From Dactylosporangium roseum (GTDB taxonomy: Bacteria; Actinomycetota; Actinomycetes; Mycobacteriales; Micromonosporaceae), in contig NZ_CP073721.1 in NCBI RefSeq assembly GCF_025264685.1, positions 5,199,001 to 5,263,000 of the forward strand: 64,000 bases of DNA, given 5' to 3'. Numbering within the stretch: position 1 is the stretch's first letter; each line of letters begins with the position of its first letter. The position numbers and the translations under genes are program-made. The notes beneath the pieces are model-generated. The model had not been told where the DNA came from, made no database searches, and was given only the letters and a program-made list of their open reading frames with translations. This document shows, piece by piece, positions 25,383 through 33,792 of the stretch.

Positions 25383-25419
25383 GACGGCGGGTGCGTCCAC
25401 ATCGGACGCACCCGCCGTC
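25383..25419 (+). terminator. strong hairpin terminator after the sialidase gene
   Basis: A perfect 16-bp stem (arms 25383-25398 and 25404-25419, GACGGCGGGTGCGTCC and its complement) with a 5-nt loop starts 13 bp after the sialidase stop. No U-run follows, which is common for GC-rich actinomycete terminators. Confidence 0.75.
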
Positions 25420-25748
25420 AGCGGCACGGCGGTGGGTCGAACGGCACACCCAGGATGTCTGATGCCGATCGCGGTAACAGGATGCGCATGGTCGAACATG
25501 GATGGCCGAAGGTTCGCCGGGGTCCGAGCGCCACCCGCTACCCGTCGCGGGCTGAGCCGCGCCGACGCAGGCCACCACCACAGTTTCATGTTCGTGGGGT
25601 GTCTGGGTGGCCGGAGACGCACAACCGCTCCACGATCATGAGGCTGCGCCCAGCCGGCCGGTTCGTCGGGTTTCCCCGCATACCGGCGGCGCAGGATGGC
25701 GCGTTTCCGTGTAGCTGAAGGGCCGACCGGGTCCAAATAATCGGGGCC
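25420..25748. other. intergenic region upstream of the glycosyltransferase gene, no gene seen
   Basis: About 330 bp without a supported coding region. Near its end AATAAT (25736-25741) lies seven bases before the ATG at 25749, with no ribosome site in between, which suggests a leaderless transcript. One half-match to the GntR operator (ATGTCTGAT at about 25456) is present but lacks the other arm. Confidence 0.5.
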
Positions 25749-26903
25749 ATGCGTGTGTTGTTCACGGCGGTGCCGATCTACGGGCATCTGCTGCCCGTGC
25801 TGCCGCTGGCCGAGGCCGCCGCCACGGCCGGGGACGAGGTCGTGCTCGCCGTGCCCGGCGGGATGGCGCCGCTGGCCGGGGGGCTGACCACCGTGCCGGC
25901 CGGACCGGACACGGAGGTGCTGCTCGCGGAGAACGACCGGCGGACCGGCGGGGCCGACATGGCGGACATGCGTGACGTCTTTCCCGTCGCGTCGTTCTTC
26001 GCCGGGACCCGGGTCGACCTCTCGTTCGACGGCACGCTGGCGCAGGCGCGGGCGTTCGGGGCCGAGGTCGTCGTCACCGACGAATACGACGCGGTGGGGG
26101 CGATGGTCGCCGCGGCCCTGGGGGTGCCGCTGGTGCGGCACGCGGTCGGGCTGCCGGTGTCGCCGCCGGCACTGGTGCCGGCCATGCGGGCGTTGCTGGC
26201 GCCACGATACGCCGAGCGCCGCCTGACCCCGGCCGGGCGCGTCGCGCTGGTCGACCCGTGGCCGGCGGCGCTGCACGAGCCCGGGTGGGAGCCGGCGGCG
26301 GACCGGCTGCCGATCCGGCCGCGGGCGTACGCGGGGACGGCGCCGGCCGCCGTGCCGGCGTCCACCGCGCCGCGGCGGGTGCTCGTCACCCTGGGGACCG
26401 TGCTGCTGGACGCGGCGATGCTCGACGCGCTGGTGGACTCGGTGGCGGGGCTCGACGACGTGGACGTGCTGGCCGTCGTGGCGCCGGGCACCGACCGTAC
26501 CCTCGCGGACGCCAGGGCGAACGTGCACTTCGTCGGCTTCGTCCCCATAGCCCAGCTCCTGGCCGCGGACGTCTCGGTCGTCGTCGCCGCGGGCGGCGCC
26601 GGCACCGTGCTCGCCGCGCTGAGCCACGGCATCCCGATGGTGCTGTGGCCGAAGGGCGCCGAGAAGCCGATGAACGCCGAGCGGGTCGCCGCGGCAGGGG
26701 CCGGCATCGTCGTCGACGAGCCGGGGCAGGCGGCGGCCGCGGTGCGCAAGATGCTGCACGACGGGGCGTACCGCGCGGGAGCCGAGCGGGTCGGCGAGCG
26801 GCTACGCACCGCGCCCGAACCGGCCCACGTCTGGGCCGCGCTGCGGCGGAAGCTGCCCAGCGGCGCACGCCGACCCGCCGGGCCGCGACCGCTCGGCGGG
26901 TAG
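25749..26903 (+). CDS. family 1 (MGT/UGT-like) glycosyltransferase
   Basis: Cytoplasmic GT-B fold enzyme, 384 aa. It opens MRVLFTAVPIYGHLLPVLPLA, the usual acceptor-domain start with the catalytic His region (YGHLLP). The C-terminal donor-binding half runs from RRVLVTLGTVLLDAAM through VHFVGFVPIAQLLAADVSVVVAAGGAGTVL and HGIPMVLWPKGAEKPMNAERV. That GG-x-GT / P-x-x-x-x-P / N-A pattern binds the nucleotide sugar in macrolide-type glycosyltransferases. Here the classical HGG reads AGG, so the donor-site histidine is missing. Nine bases separate it from the LanC-like gene, implying one operon. Acceptor and sugar are unknown. Confidence 0.85.
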   Translation: MRVLFTAVPIYGHLLPVLPLAEAAATAGDEVVLAVPGGMAPLAGGLTTVPAGPDTEVLLAENDRRTGGADMADMRDVFPVASFFAGTRVDLSFDGTLAQARAFGAEVVVTDEYDAVGAMVAAALGVPLVRHAVGLPVSPPALVPAMRALLAPRYAERRLTPAGRVALVDPWPAALHEPGWEPAADRLPIRPRAYAGTAPAAVPASTAPRRVLVTLGTVLLDAAMLDALVDSVAGLDDVDVLAVVAPGTDRTLADARANVHFVGFVPIAQLLAADVSVVVAAGGAGTVLAALSHGIPMVLWPKGAEKPMNAERVAAAGAGIVVDEPGQAAAAVRKMLHDGAYRAGAERVGERLRTAPEPAHVWAALRRKLPSGARRPAGPRPLGG

Positions 26904-26912
26904 CGTGCAACG

Positions 26913-28223
26913 GTGACGTATCGGGAGCTTGGTGAGGCCGCCTGGACATGGGTGCGGGCGCGGGTGCGGGACGACGACGGGCCCTGGCTGGCGGAGGTCG
27001 ATGCCGTGGCGCCGCCGGCCGACCGGGACTCGCTGTACGCGGGACTGGCCGGGCTGGCGCCGCTGCTCGCCGAGATCGCCGCCGGTCGTGAGCTGACCGC
27101 CGACGAGCGAGGGCTGGCCGGTCGGGTCGTCGAGCGGCTGGCGGCGCGGGCGCGGACGCGGGGCGAGGCCTCGCTGTACGACGGGCTCGCCGGGGACGTG
27201 ACGGCGCTGCGGCTGCTGGCGCCGGGGCGGGAGGCGGTGGCGATGCGGCGGATCGCCGAGCTGCGCACCGCCGACGGCTGGGACACGACGCTCGACCTGG
27301 AGTACCGCGGCCCCGTCACCGACGTCGTCATGGGCGCCGCCGGCGTCGTGCTCGCCGCCGTGTGGGCCGCCGGGCCCGGCGCCGCGGACATCGCGGACGG
27401 CGGCGGGACGGCGCTGCTCAGGCGGGCGGAGGCGACCGAGGGCGGTCTCGACTGGCGGATGTGGCCGGGGTACCGCTCCAGCACCCCCAACTTCTCGCAC
27501 GGCACCGCCGGGGTCGCGTCGGCGCTCGCCGTCGCCGGCCACGTCCTGGGCCGCGCGGATTTCGTCGACGCGGCCGTGCGCGGCGCGGAGCACCTGCTCA
27601 GCGTCGGGGACCTCACCGGCGGCGGGTTCGTGGTGCCGCACACGCTGCCGTACTCGCAGCGGGACGTGGAGCCGGTGACGTACACCTGGTGCCACGGCCC
27701 GGCGGGCACCTCGCAGTTGTTCGCCGCGCTCGCCCGGGCCGGCGCGCACACGGCCGGCGGCCACGACGTCGGCGAGCTGCGCCGCCGCTGCCTGCGCTCG
27801 GTGCTCGCGTCGGGCGTGCCGGCCCGCCTGCGACCCGGGTTCTGGGACAACGACGGACGATGCTGCGGTACCGCGGGCGTCGGCGACATCCTGCTCGACG
27901 CCTACCAGGACACCGGTGAAGGGTGGCTGCTCGACGGTGCCCGGCTGATGGGCGACGCGCTCGTCGAGCGGGCGGTCCGCGACACCGGCGGGGCGCGGTG
28001 GCGGTTCGTCGAGCACCGGCAGGACCCGCCGCTGCTGCCGCCGGGTGTGTCCTGGATGCAGGGCGCCGCCGGGATCGCGGCGTTTCTGCTGCGCCTGGCC
28101 CGGATCGTGGAGACCGGGCCGGAGGCGCCGGCGCCCGACCGCCCCGACCAGTGGTGGTGCGTCCCGGACCGGCTGCGCACCACCCGGGCGGGCGGCGGGT
28201 GGCCGGCCACGCTCTCGGGGTGA
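26913..28223 (+). CDS. LanC-like (lanthionine synthetase C family) protein with a Cys-Cys zinc motif
   Basis: Alpha/alpha-toroid protein of 436 aa related to lanthipeptide cyclases. Family landmarks: FSHGTAGVASALA (His196), YTWCHGPAGTSQLF (Cys260) and GRCCGTAGVGDILL (Cys317, Cys318), then SWMQGAAGIAAFLL near the end. In most LanC proteins the last zinc motif is Cys-His-Gly. Here it is Cys-Cys-Gly, giving three possible cysteine ligands as in ProcM-type cyclases. No LanB dehydratase or lanthipeptide precursor is visible nearby, so this may be a stand-alone LanC-like enzyme acting with the glycosyltransferase gene just upstream. The start is GTG 26913. Confidence 0.8.
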   Translation: MTYRELGEAAWTWVRARVRDDDGPWLAEVDAVAPPADRDSLYAGLAGLAPLLAEIAAGRELTADERGLAGRVVERLAARARTRGEASLYDGLAGDVTALRLLAPGREAVAMRRIAELRTADGWDTTLDLEYRGPVTDVVMGAAGVVLAAVWAAGPGAADIADGGGTALLRRAEATEGGLDWRMWPGYRSSTPNFSHGTAGVASALAVAGHVLGRADFVDAAVRGAEHLLSVGDLTGGGFVVPHTLPYSQRDVEPVTYTWCHGPAGTSQLFAALARAGAHTAGGHDVGELRRRCLRSVLASGVPARLRPGFWDNDGRCCGTAGVGDILLDAYQDTGEGWLLDGARLMGDALVERAVRDTGGARWRFVEHRQDPPLLPPGVSWMQGAAGIAAFLLRLARIVETGPEAPAPDRPDQWWCVPDRLRTTRAGGGWPATLSG

Positions 28224-28365
28224 TCATTTCCCGCGTGTACCGACCACTCGGATCCGTGGACGGTCGCCCGGGTCGACTCGACGAACGCGAACCAGAACAC
28301 CGCCATCACCCGGGAGTACCGCGTGCACGGGCTGACGGGAGTGCGCAGCAGCGGAGCCGCGCCCG

Positions 28366-29502
28366 TCAGGCGGCGAGCCGGTATCCGTGTTTGATCACTG
28401 TTTGTACGAGGTCGAGGTCGGGTACTGCCCGGCGGAGCCGGGATACGGTCATTTCGATGGCATGGTCGTCGGCGTCGGTGAGGCCGGGGACGAGGTGTCG
28501 GATGTCGGTGGTGGAGAGGACTCTTCCGGGTCGGGTGGCGAGGGCTCGTAGGACGTCGACGGGTCCTTGCTGGATCGGGTAGAGCTTGCCGTCGAGGAGT
28601 GCGGCGTGTCCGCGGACTTCCAGTGCGTGGCCGCCGACGGTGGTGTGGACGGTTCGGTTGAGGACGGTTCTGGCCAGGAGTGCGGCGGTTTCCTCGTCGA
28701 ACGGCATGGGTGGTGTGGCCGGTTGGACGTGGTGGTTGCGGAGGACGGCTGCGGCGAGGGGGCCACGGCAGACGGCTGGGATGTGGGCGCCGAGTTGGGT
28801 GATGACGGCTGGTAGTCGCCCGTGGTCGGTGGCGAAGCGCAGGATGTGGCCGGTGGCGACGGGGTCGATCCAGGCCACGGCGTCGAGTTGGCGGCGGCCG
28901 ATGAGTTCGACGACGCGGCGTACGCCGACGACGTCGTTGGGTGGTTCGGTGGTGTAGGTGGGGAGTTCGGTCACGTGGGCGCCGTGGAGTCGCAGCGTCT
29001 GGCAGTGTTCGGTCTGGTCGGGGGTGTCGAGTTGGGCGGCGACGCGCCGGCCGTGGGGTTGGTGGGTGAGGAGGTATCGGTAGATTTCGTCGGCGGTTCC
29101 GGTCGCGGTCGAGAGGATGTCGTGCAGGGCGTCGGCCCGGAGGGCGTCGGCGGTGCGTGGGTTGGCGGCCAGGAGGCGGGCGGTGCGCAGCGCTGTTCGT
29201 AGCCGGTCGGGGTCGGGTGCGGTGCGCAGCCAGGCCCGCGCGCCGGTGGCCGAGGAGATGATCACGTCGGTGAGGGGTGTGTCGAGGCTGGTGGTGGTGG
29301 CGTGGCGCAGGGTGTGGGGGTCGGGTTGCGGTACGGCGCGGACGCCTTGGACGGACACGGTTCGGGCGCCGTGGTGTTCGAGCAGGTCGGCGAGGCGGTG
29401 CCGGCGGCGGTGGCTGATCACGGCGATGGTGAATCCGGCGAGGAGGGTCGGGTTGGCCGCAGCGTCGCGGGCGCTGCTGATGCCCGCCGGTTGCGGCGCC
29501 AC
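28366..29502 (-). CDS. HemD-like domain fused to a winged-helix DNA-binding domain (NnaR-like regulator)
   Basis: 378-aa protein. Residues 20-265 resemble uroporphyrinogen-III synthase (FTIAVISHRRRHRLADLLEHHGA at the start, then TDVIISSATGARAW and TADEIYRYLL). Residues 275-378 are an OmpR-type winged helix (GKLYPIQQGPVDVLRALATR, then DLVQTVIKHGYRLAA). Actinobacterial proteins of this design act as transcription factors of nitrogen/nitrite genes (NnaR) rather than as enzymes. No nitrite reductase gene lies here, so its target is open. The start is GTG 29502, with AAGGAG upstream. The next gene, of a sugar importer, is divergent across 287 bp. Confidence 0.8.
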   Translation of the reverse strand: MAPQPAGISSARDAAANPTLLAGFTIAVISHRRRHRLADLLEHHGARTVSVQGVRAVPQPDPHTLRHATTTSLDTPLTDVIISSATGARAWLRTAPDPDRLRTALRTARLLAANPRTADALRADALHDILSTATGTADEIYRYLLTHQPHGRRVAAQLDTPDQTEHCQTLRLHGAHVTELPTYTTEPPNDVVGVRRVVELIGRRQLDAVAWIDPVATGHILRFATDHGRLPAVITQLGAHIPAVCRGPLAAAVLRNHHVQPATPPMPFDEETAALLARTVLNRTVHTTVGGHALEVRGHAALLDGKLYPIQQGPVDVLRALATRPGRVLSTTDIRHLVPGLTDADDHAIEMTVSRLRRAVPDLDLVQTVIKHGYRLAA

Positions 29503-29789
29503 GGTCTCCTTCCTGGGACGGTTCGGTGCACCAGATCGGGTCCGGATCGTACGTCCTGCGGTGCTGTCATGGGCAGTGTCGTGGCGGTCGACAGATTGAA
29601 ACGCCTGTTGGGGGAGGCAGGTTCACGGCCACGCCGAGACCCCGGTCGCGCGGCAGGCCCGGGCGGCTCGTCCGGTGATCTTGTGAGACGCCTTGCAACA
29701 CGGTTACACGTGGCGGCCGCCTCTGGTGCGGGCCGTCGTCGGGCCCCAACACTCGAATGACACGCCGCCGACCGTGATGGGGATGGCCA

Positions 29790-30275
29790 ATGCATGCCAG
29801 CAGTGTGCTCGTTCGGGACGCTGACCCGCTCGTCGTGGCTGAGCCGACGATCAACCTGATACCGGCGATGCTCATCGAGCGCCTCGGCTGCCCTGTCCTC
29901 GCCGTGTGTGGCCAGCAGGTGCCGGTGTCGGCGCTGTTGCGGCAGCACCCGCTGTTGCAGCGGTATCTCGGCCGGCACATCGTCGTCGGGGTCCGGCCCG
30001 AGCACCTCCAGGACGCCGTGGTACGGCAACCCGCTGTGGCGGGACCGGCGGCATTGGTGCTGCACGGCGTGGTGCGCCTGGTCCGCCCCGCGGGCCCGGA
30101 CCGGATCGTCGAGCTGGAACTGGCCGACGGCGAAGGCTGCGCACTGCCCGCGCCCACCGTGGTCGCGAGGGTGAGCGGCTGCTCGAACGCCGCCGCCGGT
30201 GAGCCGATCATGCTCGCTGTCGGCACGCGGCACATGCTGGTGTTCGACGCCCACAGCGGTCGAAGCCTGTGGTGA
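29790..30275 (+). CDS. stand-alone MalK/UgpC C-terminal regulatory (TOBE/OB) domain, no ATPase domain
   Basis: 161-aa protein matching only the C-terminal third of MalK-type ATPases: it enters at PTINLIPAMLIERLGCPV and continues VVGVRPEHLQDAVV, the hallmark of the OB-fold domain, ending VGTRHMLVFDAHSGRSLW. Walker A, signature and Walker B are absent. I see no nucleotide-binding domain in the 287 bp upstream on either strand. It is the first gene of the operon with the binding protein and two permeases. It may be a retained regulatory subunit working with an ATPase encoded elsewhere, or a truncated gene. The start is ATG 29790 with a GGGGATGG region upstream; the start is uncertain. Confidence 0.72.
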   Translation: MHASSVLVRDADPLVVAEPTINLIPAMLIERLGCPVLAVCGQQVPVSALLRQHPLLQRYLGRHIVVGVRPEHLQDAVVRQPAVAGPAALVLHGVVRLVRPAGPDRIVELELADGEGCALPAPTVVARVSGCSNAAAGEPIMLAVGTRHMLVFDAHSGRSLW

Positions 30276-30304
30276 GGCTCCGGTGGTGAGGCTCCGGTGG
30301 TGAG
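30269..30304. repeat. 14-bp tandem repeat at a gene junction
   Basis: GTGGTGAGGCTCCG occurs twice in direct order and a third time in part (GTGGTGAG). It spans the stop of the TOBE-domain gene (TGG TGA) and the GTG start of the binding-protein gene. Each unit offers a GTG codon, in changing frames, because 14 is not a multiple of three. Confidence 0.85.
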
Positions 30305-31601
30305 ACTAACCGGCCGCGCGCTCGCCGCCGGGCTGTGGTGCGCCGCGCTGCTTCTGGCCGGCTGCGATGCCGTCGAGACGCCGGCCAAGCCGTACGCCGG
30401 GCAGTCGGTCGAGATCGCCGGTAGCTGGACCGGCACCGAGCAGGCGAACTTCGAGCGGGTGCTGCGGGCGTTCGGCAAGCAGACCGGCGCGCGGGTGCGG
30501 TACACCTCCGGGGGCAGCGATCTTGAGGTGCTGGTTTCCGCACGTGTCAGGGGTGGGACACCACTCGACATCGCCATGATCCCGCAGCCGGGGGTGATCG
30601 CCCGGTACGCGGCCACCGGCGCGGCGAAACCGATCACCGGTGCCGCCGAGCGGGCCGTCCGCGCGCACTTCTCCCCGCAGTGGCAGCAGTTCGGCAGCGT
30701 CGACGGCCGGCTCTACGGGGTGTACTTCAAGGCCGCGAACAAGTCGGTCATCTGGTACCGCGACGACGCGTTCACCGCGGCGGGTGTCGGGCCGCCCACG
30801 ACGCTCGACGAGCTGACGGCGGTGTCGCAGACGCTCGTCGACTCGGGCACGGTGGCGATGGCGGTGCCCGGCGCCGACGGCTGGCCGCTCACCGACTGGT
30901 TCGAGAACGTCTATCTGCAGCTCGCCGGCACGGAGGCCTACGATCGGCTGGCCATGCGTGAGCTGCCGTGGACCGATCCGACGGTCGTGGAGACCCTCCG
31001 GGTCATGGGCCGGTACTGGGCCTCACCGCGGTTCCTGCAGGGTGGCCCCAGCGGCGCGCTGCAGACCACGTTCACCCGCTCGGTCGCCGACGTCTTCGGG
31101 CGCAGGCCCGGAGCCGGCATGCTCTACGAAGGGGACTTCGTCACCACCGAGATCGCCAAGCTCGGCCTATACCGCGTCGGCGACGGCGCGCGGTACTTCG
31201 CCTGGCCGACGGTGGACGGCAGCGCCGGCGCGGTCATCACCGGTGGTGACGCCGCCGTCGCATTCACCGACCGGCCGGTGACGATGGCGCTCATCGCCTA
31301 CCTGGCGTCTCCGGAAGCCGCCGCGATCATGGCCCGCAGCGGCGGGTTTCTGTCGGTCAACCTCGGCCTGGACGCCGCCGCCTATCCCGACGCGACCACG
31401 AGGTCGCTCGCCGAGAGACTGCTGCGGGCGCCGACGCTGCGGTTCGACCTGTCCGACCTGAGCCCGAGCGGCTTCGGCGGCGGCAACGGTGCGAGCATGT
31501 GGCGGCTGCTGCAGGAATATCTCGCCGAGCCGACGACGGACCCGGCCCTGGTCGCGGCGCGGCTCGAGGCTGCCGCCGCCGTCGCGTACAGGGGCATGTG
31601 A
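30297..31601 (+). CDS. sugar ABC transporter substrate-binding lipoprotein (family 1)
   Basis: Extracellular receptor of a carbohydrate importer, 434 aa. The signal peptide (MVRLTGRALAAGLWCAALLLAGC) ends in a lipobox with Cys at about residue 23. The mature part has SBP_bac_1 features: VEIAGSWTGTEQANFERVLRAF, GTPLDIAMIPQPG and GRLYGVYFKAANKSVIWYRD, then GDFVTTEIAKLGLY. The start is GTG 30297, or GTG 30300 one codon later, both in the 14-bp repeat. Its stop overlaps the permease start. The sugar cannot be told from sequence. Confidence 0.88.
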   Translation: MVRLTGRALAAGLWCAALLLAGCDAVETPAKPYAGQSVEIAGSWTGTEQANFERVLRAFGKQTGARVRYTSGGSDLEVLVSARVRGGTPLDIAMIPQPGVIARYAATGAAKPITGAAERAVRAHFSPQWQQFGSVDGRLYGVYFKAANKSVIWYRDDAFTAAGVGPPTTLDELTAVSQTLVDSGTVAMAVPGADGWPLTDWFENVYLQLAGTEAYDRLAMRELPWTDPTVVETLRVMGRYWASPRFLQGGPSGALQTTFTRSVADVFGRRPGAGMLYEGDFVTTEIAKLGLYRVGDGARYFAWPTVDGSAGAVITGGDAAVAFTDRPVTMALIAYLASPEAAAIMARSGGFLSVNLGLDAAAYPDATTRSLAERLLRAPTLRFDLSDLSPSGFGGGNGASMWRLLQEYLAEPTTDPALVAARLEAAAAVAYRGM

Positions 31602-32875
31602 TGGCACGTACCGCCAGGGTCTCCACCGCGGCGTGGTTCCTCGCACCCGCCGCGCTGTTCGTGCTCACCCTTGTGCTGTACCCGATCGGTCGGACGGTGT
31701 GGTGGAGCTTCCACGACGCGGCCGGCCGCGACCTGGTAGGGCCGGCCAACTACGTCGAGATCTTCACCGCACCCCGCATCCGCCGGGCGCTGCTCAACAA
31801 CGCCATCTGGATCATCGTCACACCGAGTCTCGTCACCGCGGTCGGGCTGCTGGTGGCGGTCCTCGCGCAGCGGGTCCGCCGCACCGCCGCGTTGCGGGTC
31901 GTGCTGTTCATGCCGATGGCGATCTCGCTGGTGTCCGCCGGGATCACGTTCCGGCTCGTCTACGACGAGAGTCCCGACCGGGGCGTGCTCAACGCGGTCG
32001 TCGTCGCCGTCCACGACACGTTCAAGCCGCCGTCGCTGTATCACGGCGCGCGGGCCCGTGACGGCCAGGCGCTCGTGCCGAGCGGCGGCGGGCTGCAGAC
32101 CAGCCGGACCCTCGCCGCCGGCGAGGCGGTCCTGTTGCCGCTGGTCGGGCTCGCACCCGGGCAGGTGCCGGAATCCGCGCTGCCGGCCCCCGGCACGGTC
32201 GGCACTGCCGAATCCGGGATTCGTGGCGTGGTCTGGTCCGACTTCAGCGCGACCGGCGGCCGGCCGGGTGCCGTCGACCCCGGTGAGCGGGGCCTTCCCG
32301 ACGTGGCGGTGGAGGTGTTGCGCGACGGCAGGGTGGTCTCCCGGACGCGGACCGCGGCGGACGGCACCTTCAGTGTGCCGGAGCTGACCGGCCAGGGCTA
32401 CGTGGTACGGCTCGCCGCCGGTAACTTCACCGAGCCGTTCGCGGGCCTCACCTGGCTCGGTCCGTCCCTCGTCACCCCGGCGATCATCGGCGCGTACATC
32501 TGGATCTGGGCCGGTTTCGCGATGGTGCTGATCACGGTCGGATCGGCTGCGATCCCGAGGGAGACCCTGGAGGCCGCCCGGGTCGACGGCGCGAGCGAAT
32601 GGCAGATCCTGCGGCGGGTGACGGTGCCACTGATGCGCCCGATCGTGGTGGTCATCCTGCTGACCCTGACGGTCAACGTGCTCAAGGTGTTCGACCTGGT
32701 GCTGGTCGTCGCGCCGGAGTCGGCACAGGGGCCGGCGTCGGTGCTCGCGCTGGAGATGTGGCGTTCGTCGTTCGACAACGTCGGCCGGGGCAGCGCCCTG
32801 GGCGTGCTGCTGCTCGTCCTGGCGTTGCCCGGAGTGCTGTTCAACATCCATCGCTTGCGAAGGAGCGAGCGTTGA
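31601..32875 (+). CDS. sugar ABC transporter permease (MalF type) with an extracytoplasmic beta-sandwich insert
   Basis: Membrane permease of 424 aa, longer than the usual 290-310. The first helices (WFLAPAALFVLTLVLYPIG and later LRVVLFMPMAISLVSAGITF) are followed by an insert of about 150 residues before the next TM segment. Within it, residues 206-272 (GVVWSDFSATGGRPGAVD, then GLPDVAVEVLRDGRVV and TAADGTFSVPEL) resemble the SdrD B-like/carboxypeptidase-regulatory beta-sandwich found on cell surfaces. The C-terminal half has the EAA motif ETLEAARVDGASEWQILRRV. The start is ATG 31601 (TGATG overlap with the binding protein gene); a GTG at 31598 is possible. Confidence 0.87.
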   Translation: MARTARVSTAAWFLAPAALFVLTLVLYPIGRTVWWSFHDAAGRDLVGPANYVEIFTAPRIRRALLNNAIWIIVTPSLVTAVGLLVAVLAQRVRRTAALRVVLFMPMAISLVSAGITFRLVYDESPDRGVLNAVVVAVHDTFKPPSLYHGARARDGQALVPSGGGLQTSRTLAAGEAVLLPLVGLAPGQVPESALPAPGTVGTAESGIRGVVWSDFSATGGRPGAVDPGERGLPDVAVEVLRDGRVVSRTRTAADGTFSVPELTGQGYVVRLAAGNFTEPFAGLTWLGPSLVTPAIIGAYIWIWAGFAMVLITVGSAAIPRETLEAARVDGASEWQILRRVTVPLMRPIVVVILLTLTVNVLKVFDLVLVVAPESAQGPASVLALEMWRSSFDNVGRGSALGVLLLVLALPGVLFNIHRLRRSER

Positions 32876-33792
32876 GCATCTTCGCCCCGGTCGCCGTGCC
32901 GGAGCTGCGGCCCGCCGGCACCGAACCGGACAGCCGGCCCCGGGTGAGCCCGGCCGTCCGGGTCGCCCGGCGGCTCGGCCGCGGCGCCGCCCAGGTCGCT
33001 GTCGTCGCCATCGGCCTGTGGTGGCTGGTGCCGGCCCTCGGCCTTGCCGTCGCCAGTCTGCGCAGTCCGGCCGACAACAGCGACACCGGCTGGTGGACGG
33101 TCCTGGGCGCGCCGACCCGGCTGACGCTGCGCAACTACCAGGACCTGGTCGCCGACGGCCGGATCGTCCACGCGCTGTGGAACACGGTGCTCATCTCGGC
33201 CCCGTCGACTGCGCTCGTGGTGGCGATCGCCGCCGCCGCCGCGTATCCGCTGGCGTGGCTGGAGTTCCGCGGCCGGCACGCGGTGACGCTGGTCCTCGCC
33301 GGACTCATCGCCGTGCCGGTGCAGATGGCGATCATCCCCGATGCGCAGTTGTTCCGGCTGCTCGGCCTGTCCGGCACCATCCCCGCGGTGGTGGCCTTCC
33401 ACGTCGCGTTCGGCCTGCCGTTCGCCATCTTCCTCCTCCGCAACTTCTACGTGGCGATTCCGTCGGATCTCATCGAGGCCGCACGGATGGACGGCGGCAG
33501 CGAGTTCGCGATCTTCCGCCGGATCGTGCTGCCGCTGGGCGGGCCGGCGCTCGCCTCGCTGGCGGTCTTCCAGTTCGTGTGGGTGTGGAACGACCTGATC
33601 GTCGCCCTCGTCTTCGCCCGCTCGGACCACGCACCGATCACGGCGGTGCTCCAGGAGCAGATGCGGTCGTTCCCCTCCAACATCGACGTGATCGCTCCCG
33701 GCGCGCTCGTGTCGATGGCCGTACCGCTGCTGGTGTTCTTCCTGTTCCAACGGTTCTTCCTGCAAAGCATGCTCGCCGGCTCGGTCCGGTAG
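32872..33792 (+). CDS. sugar ABC transporter permease (MalG type)
   Basis: Second permease subunit, 306 aa. A cytoplasmic N-tail of about 45 residues precedes the first helix (VAVVAIGLWWLVPALGLAVA). The EAA motif is SDLIEAARMDGGSEFAIFRR and the C-terminus ends FFLQSMLAGSVR, the normal MalG tail. The start is TTG 32872: AAGGAG lies six bases upstream, and the TTGA overlaps the MalF-like stop. It is the last gene of the importer operon. No ATPase gene follows; an MsmK/MsiK-type ATPase shared between importers, as known in streptomycetes, could energise it. Confidence 0.9.
   Translation: MSIFAPVAVPELRPAGTEPDSRPRVSPAVRVARRLGRGAAQVAVVAIGLWWLVPALGLAVASLRSPADNSDTGWWTVLGAPTRLTLRNYQDLVADGRIVHALWNTVLISAPSTALVVAIAAAAAYPLAWLEFRGRHAVTLVLAGLIAVPVQMAIIPDAQLFRLLGLSGTIPAVVAFHVAFGLPFAIFLLRNFYVAIPSDLIEAARMDGGSEFAIFRRIVLPLGGPALASLAVFQFVWVWNDLIVALVFARSDHAPITAVLQEQMRSFPSNIDVIAPGALVSMAVPLLVFFLFQRFFLQSMLAGSVR

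Noticed and set aside
25456..25464. Possible fourth GntR operator after the sialidase gene
   Set aside because: Only the ATGTCTGAT half matches; the other arm is missing and no promoter is close.
25778..27889. 703-codon minus-strand frame opposite the glycosyltransferase and LanC-like genes
   Set aside because: Low-complexity Ser/Ala/Arg/Pro composition typical of GC-rich antisense frames, with no domain and no ribosome site; the plus-strand genes have clear family motifs.
29580..29600. Possible GlnR box (GAAAC near 29593) upstream of the NnaR-like gene
   Set aside because: The partner half-site matches the GTNAC pattern at too few positions to support it.
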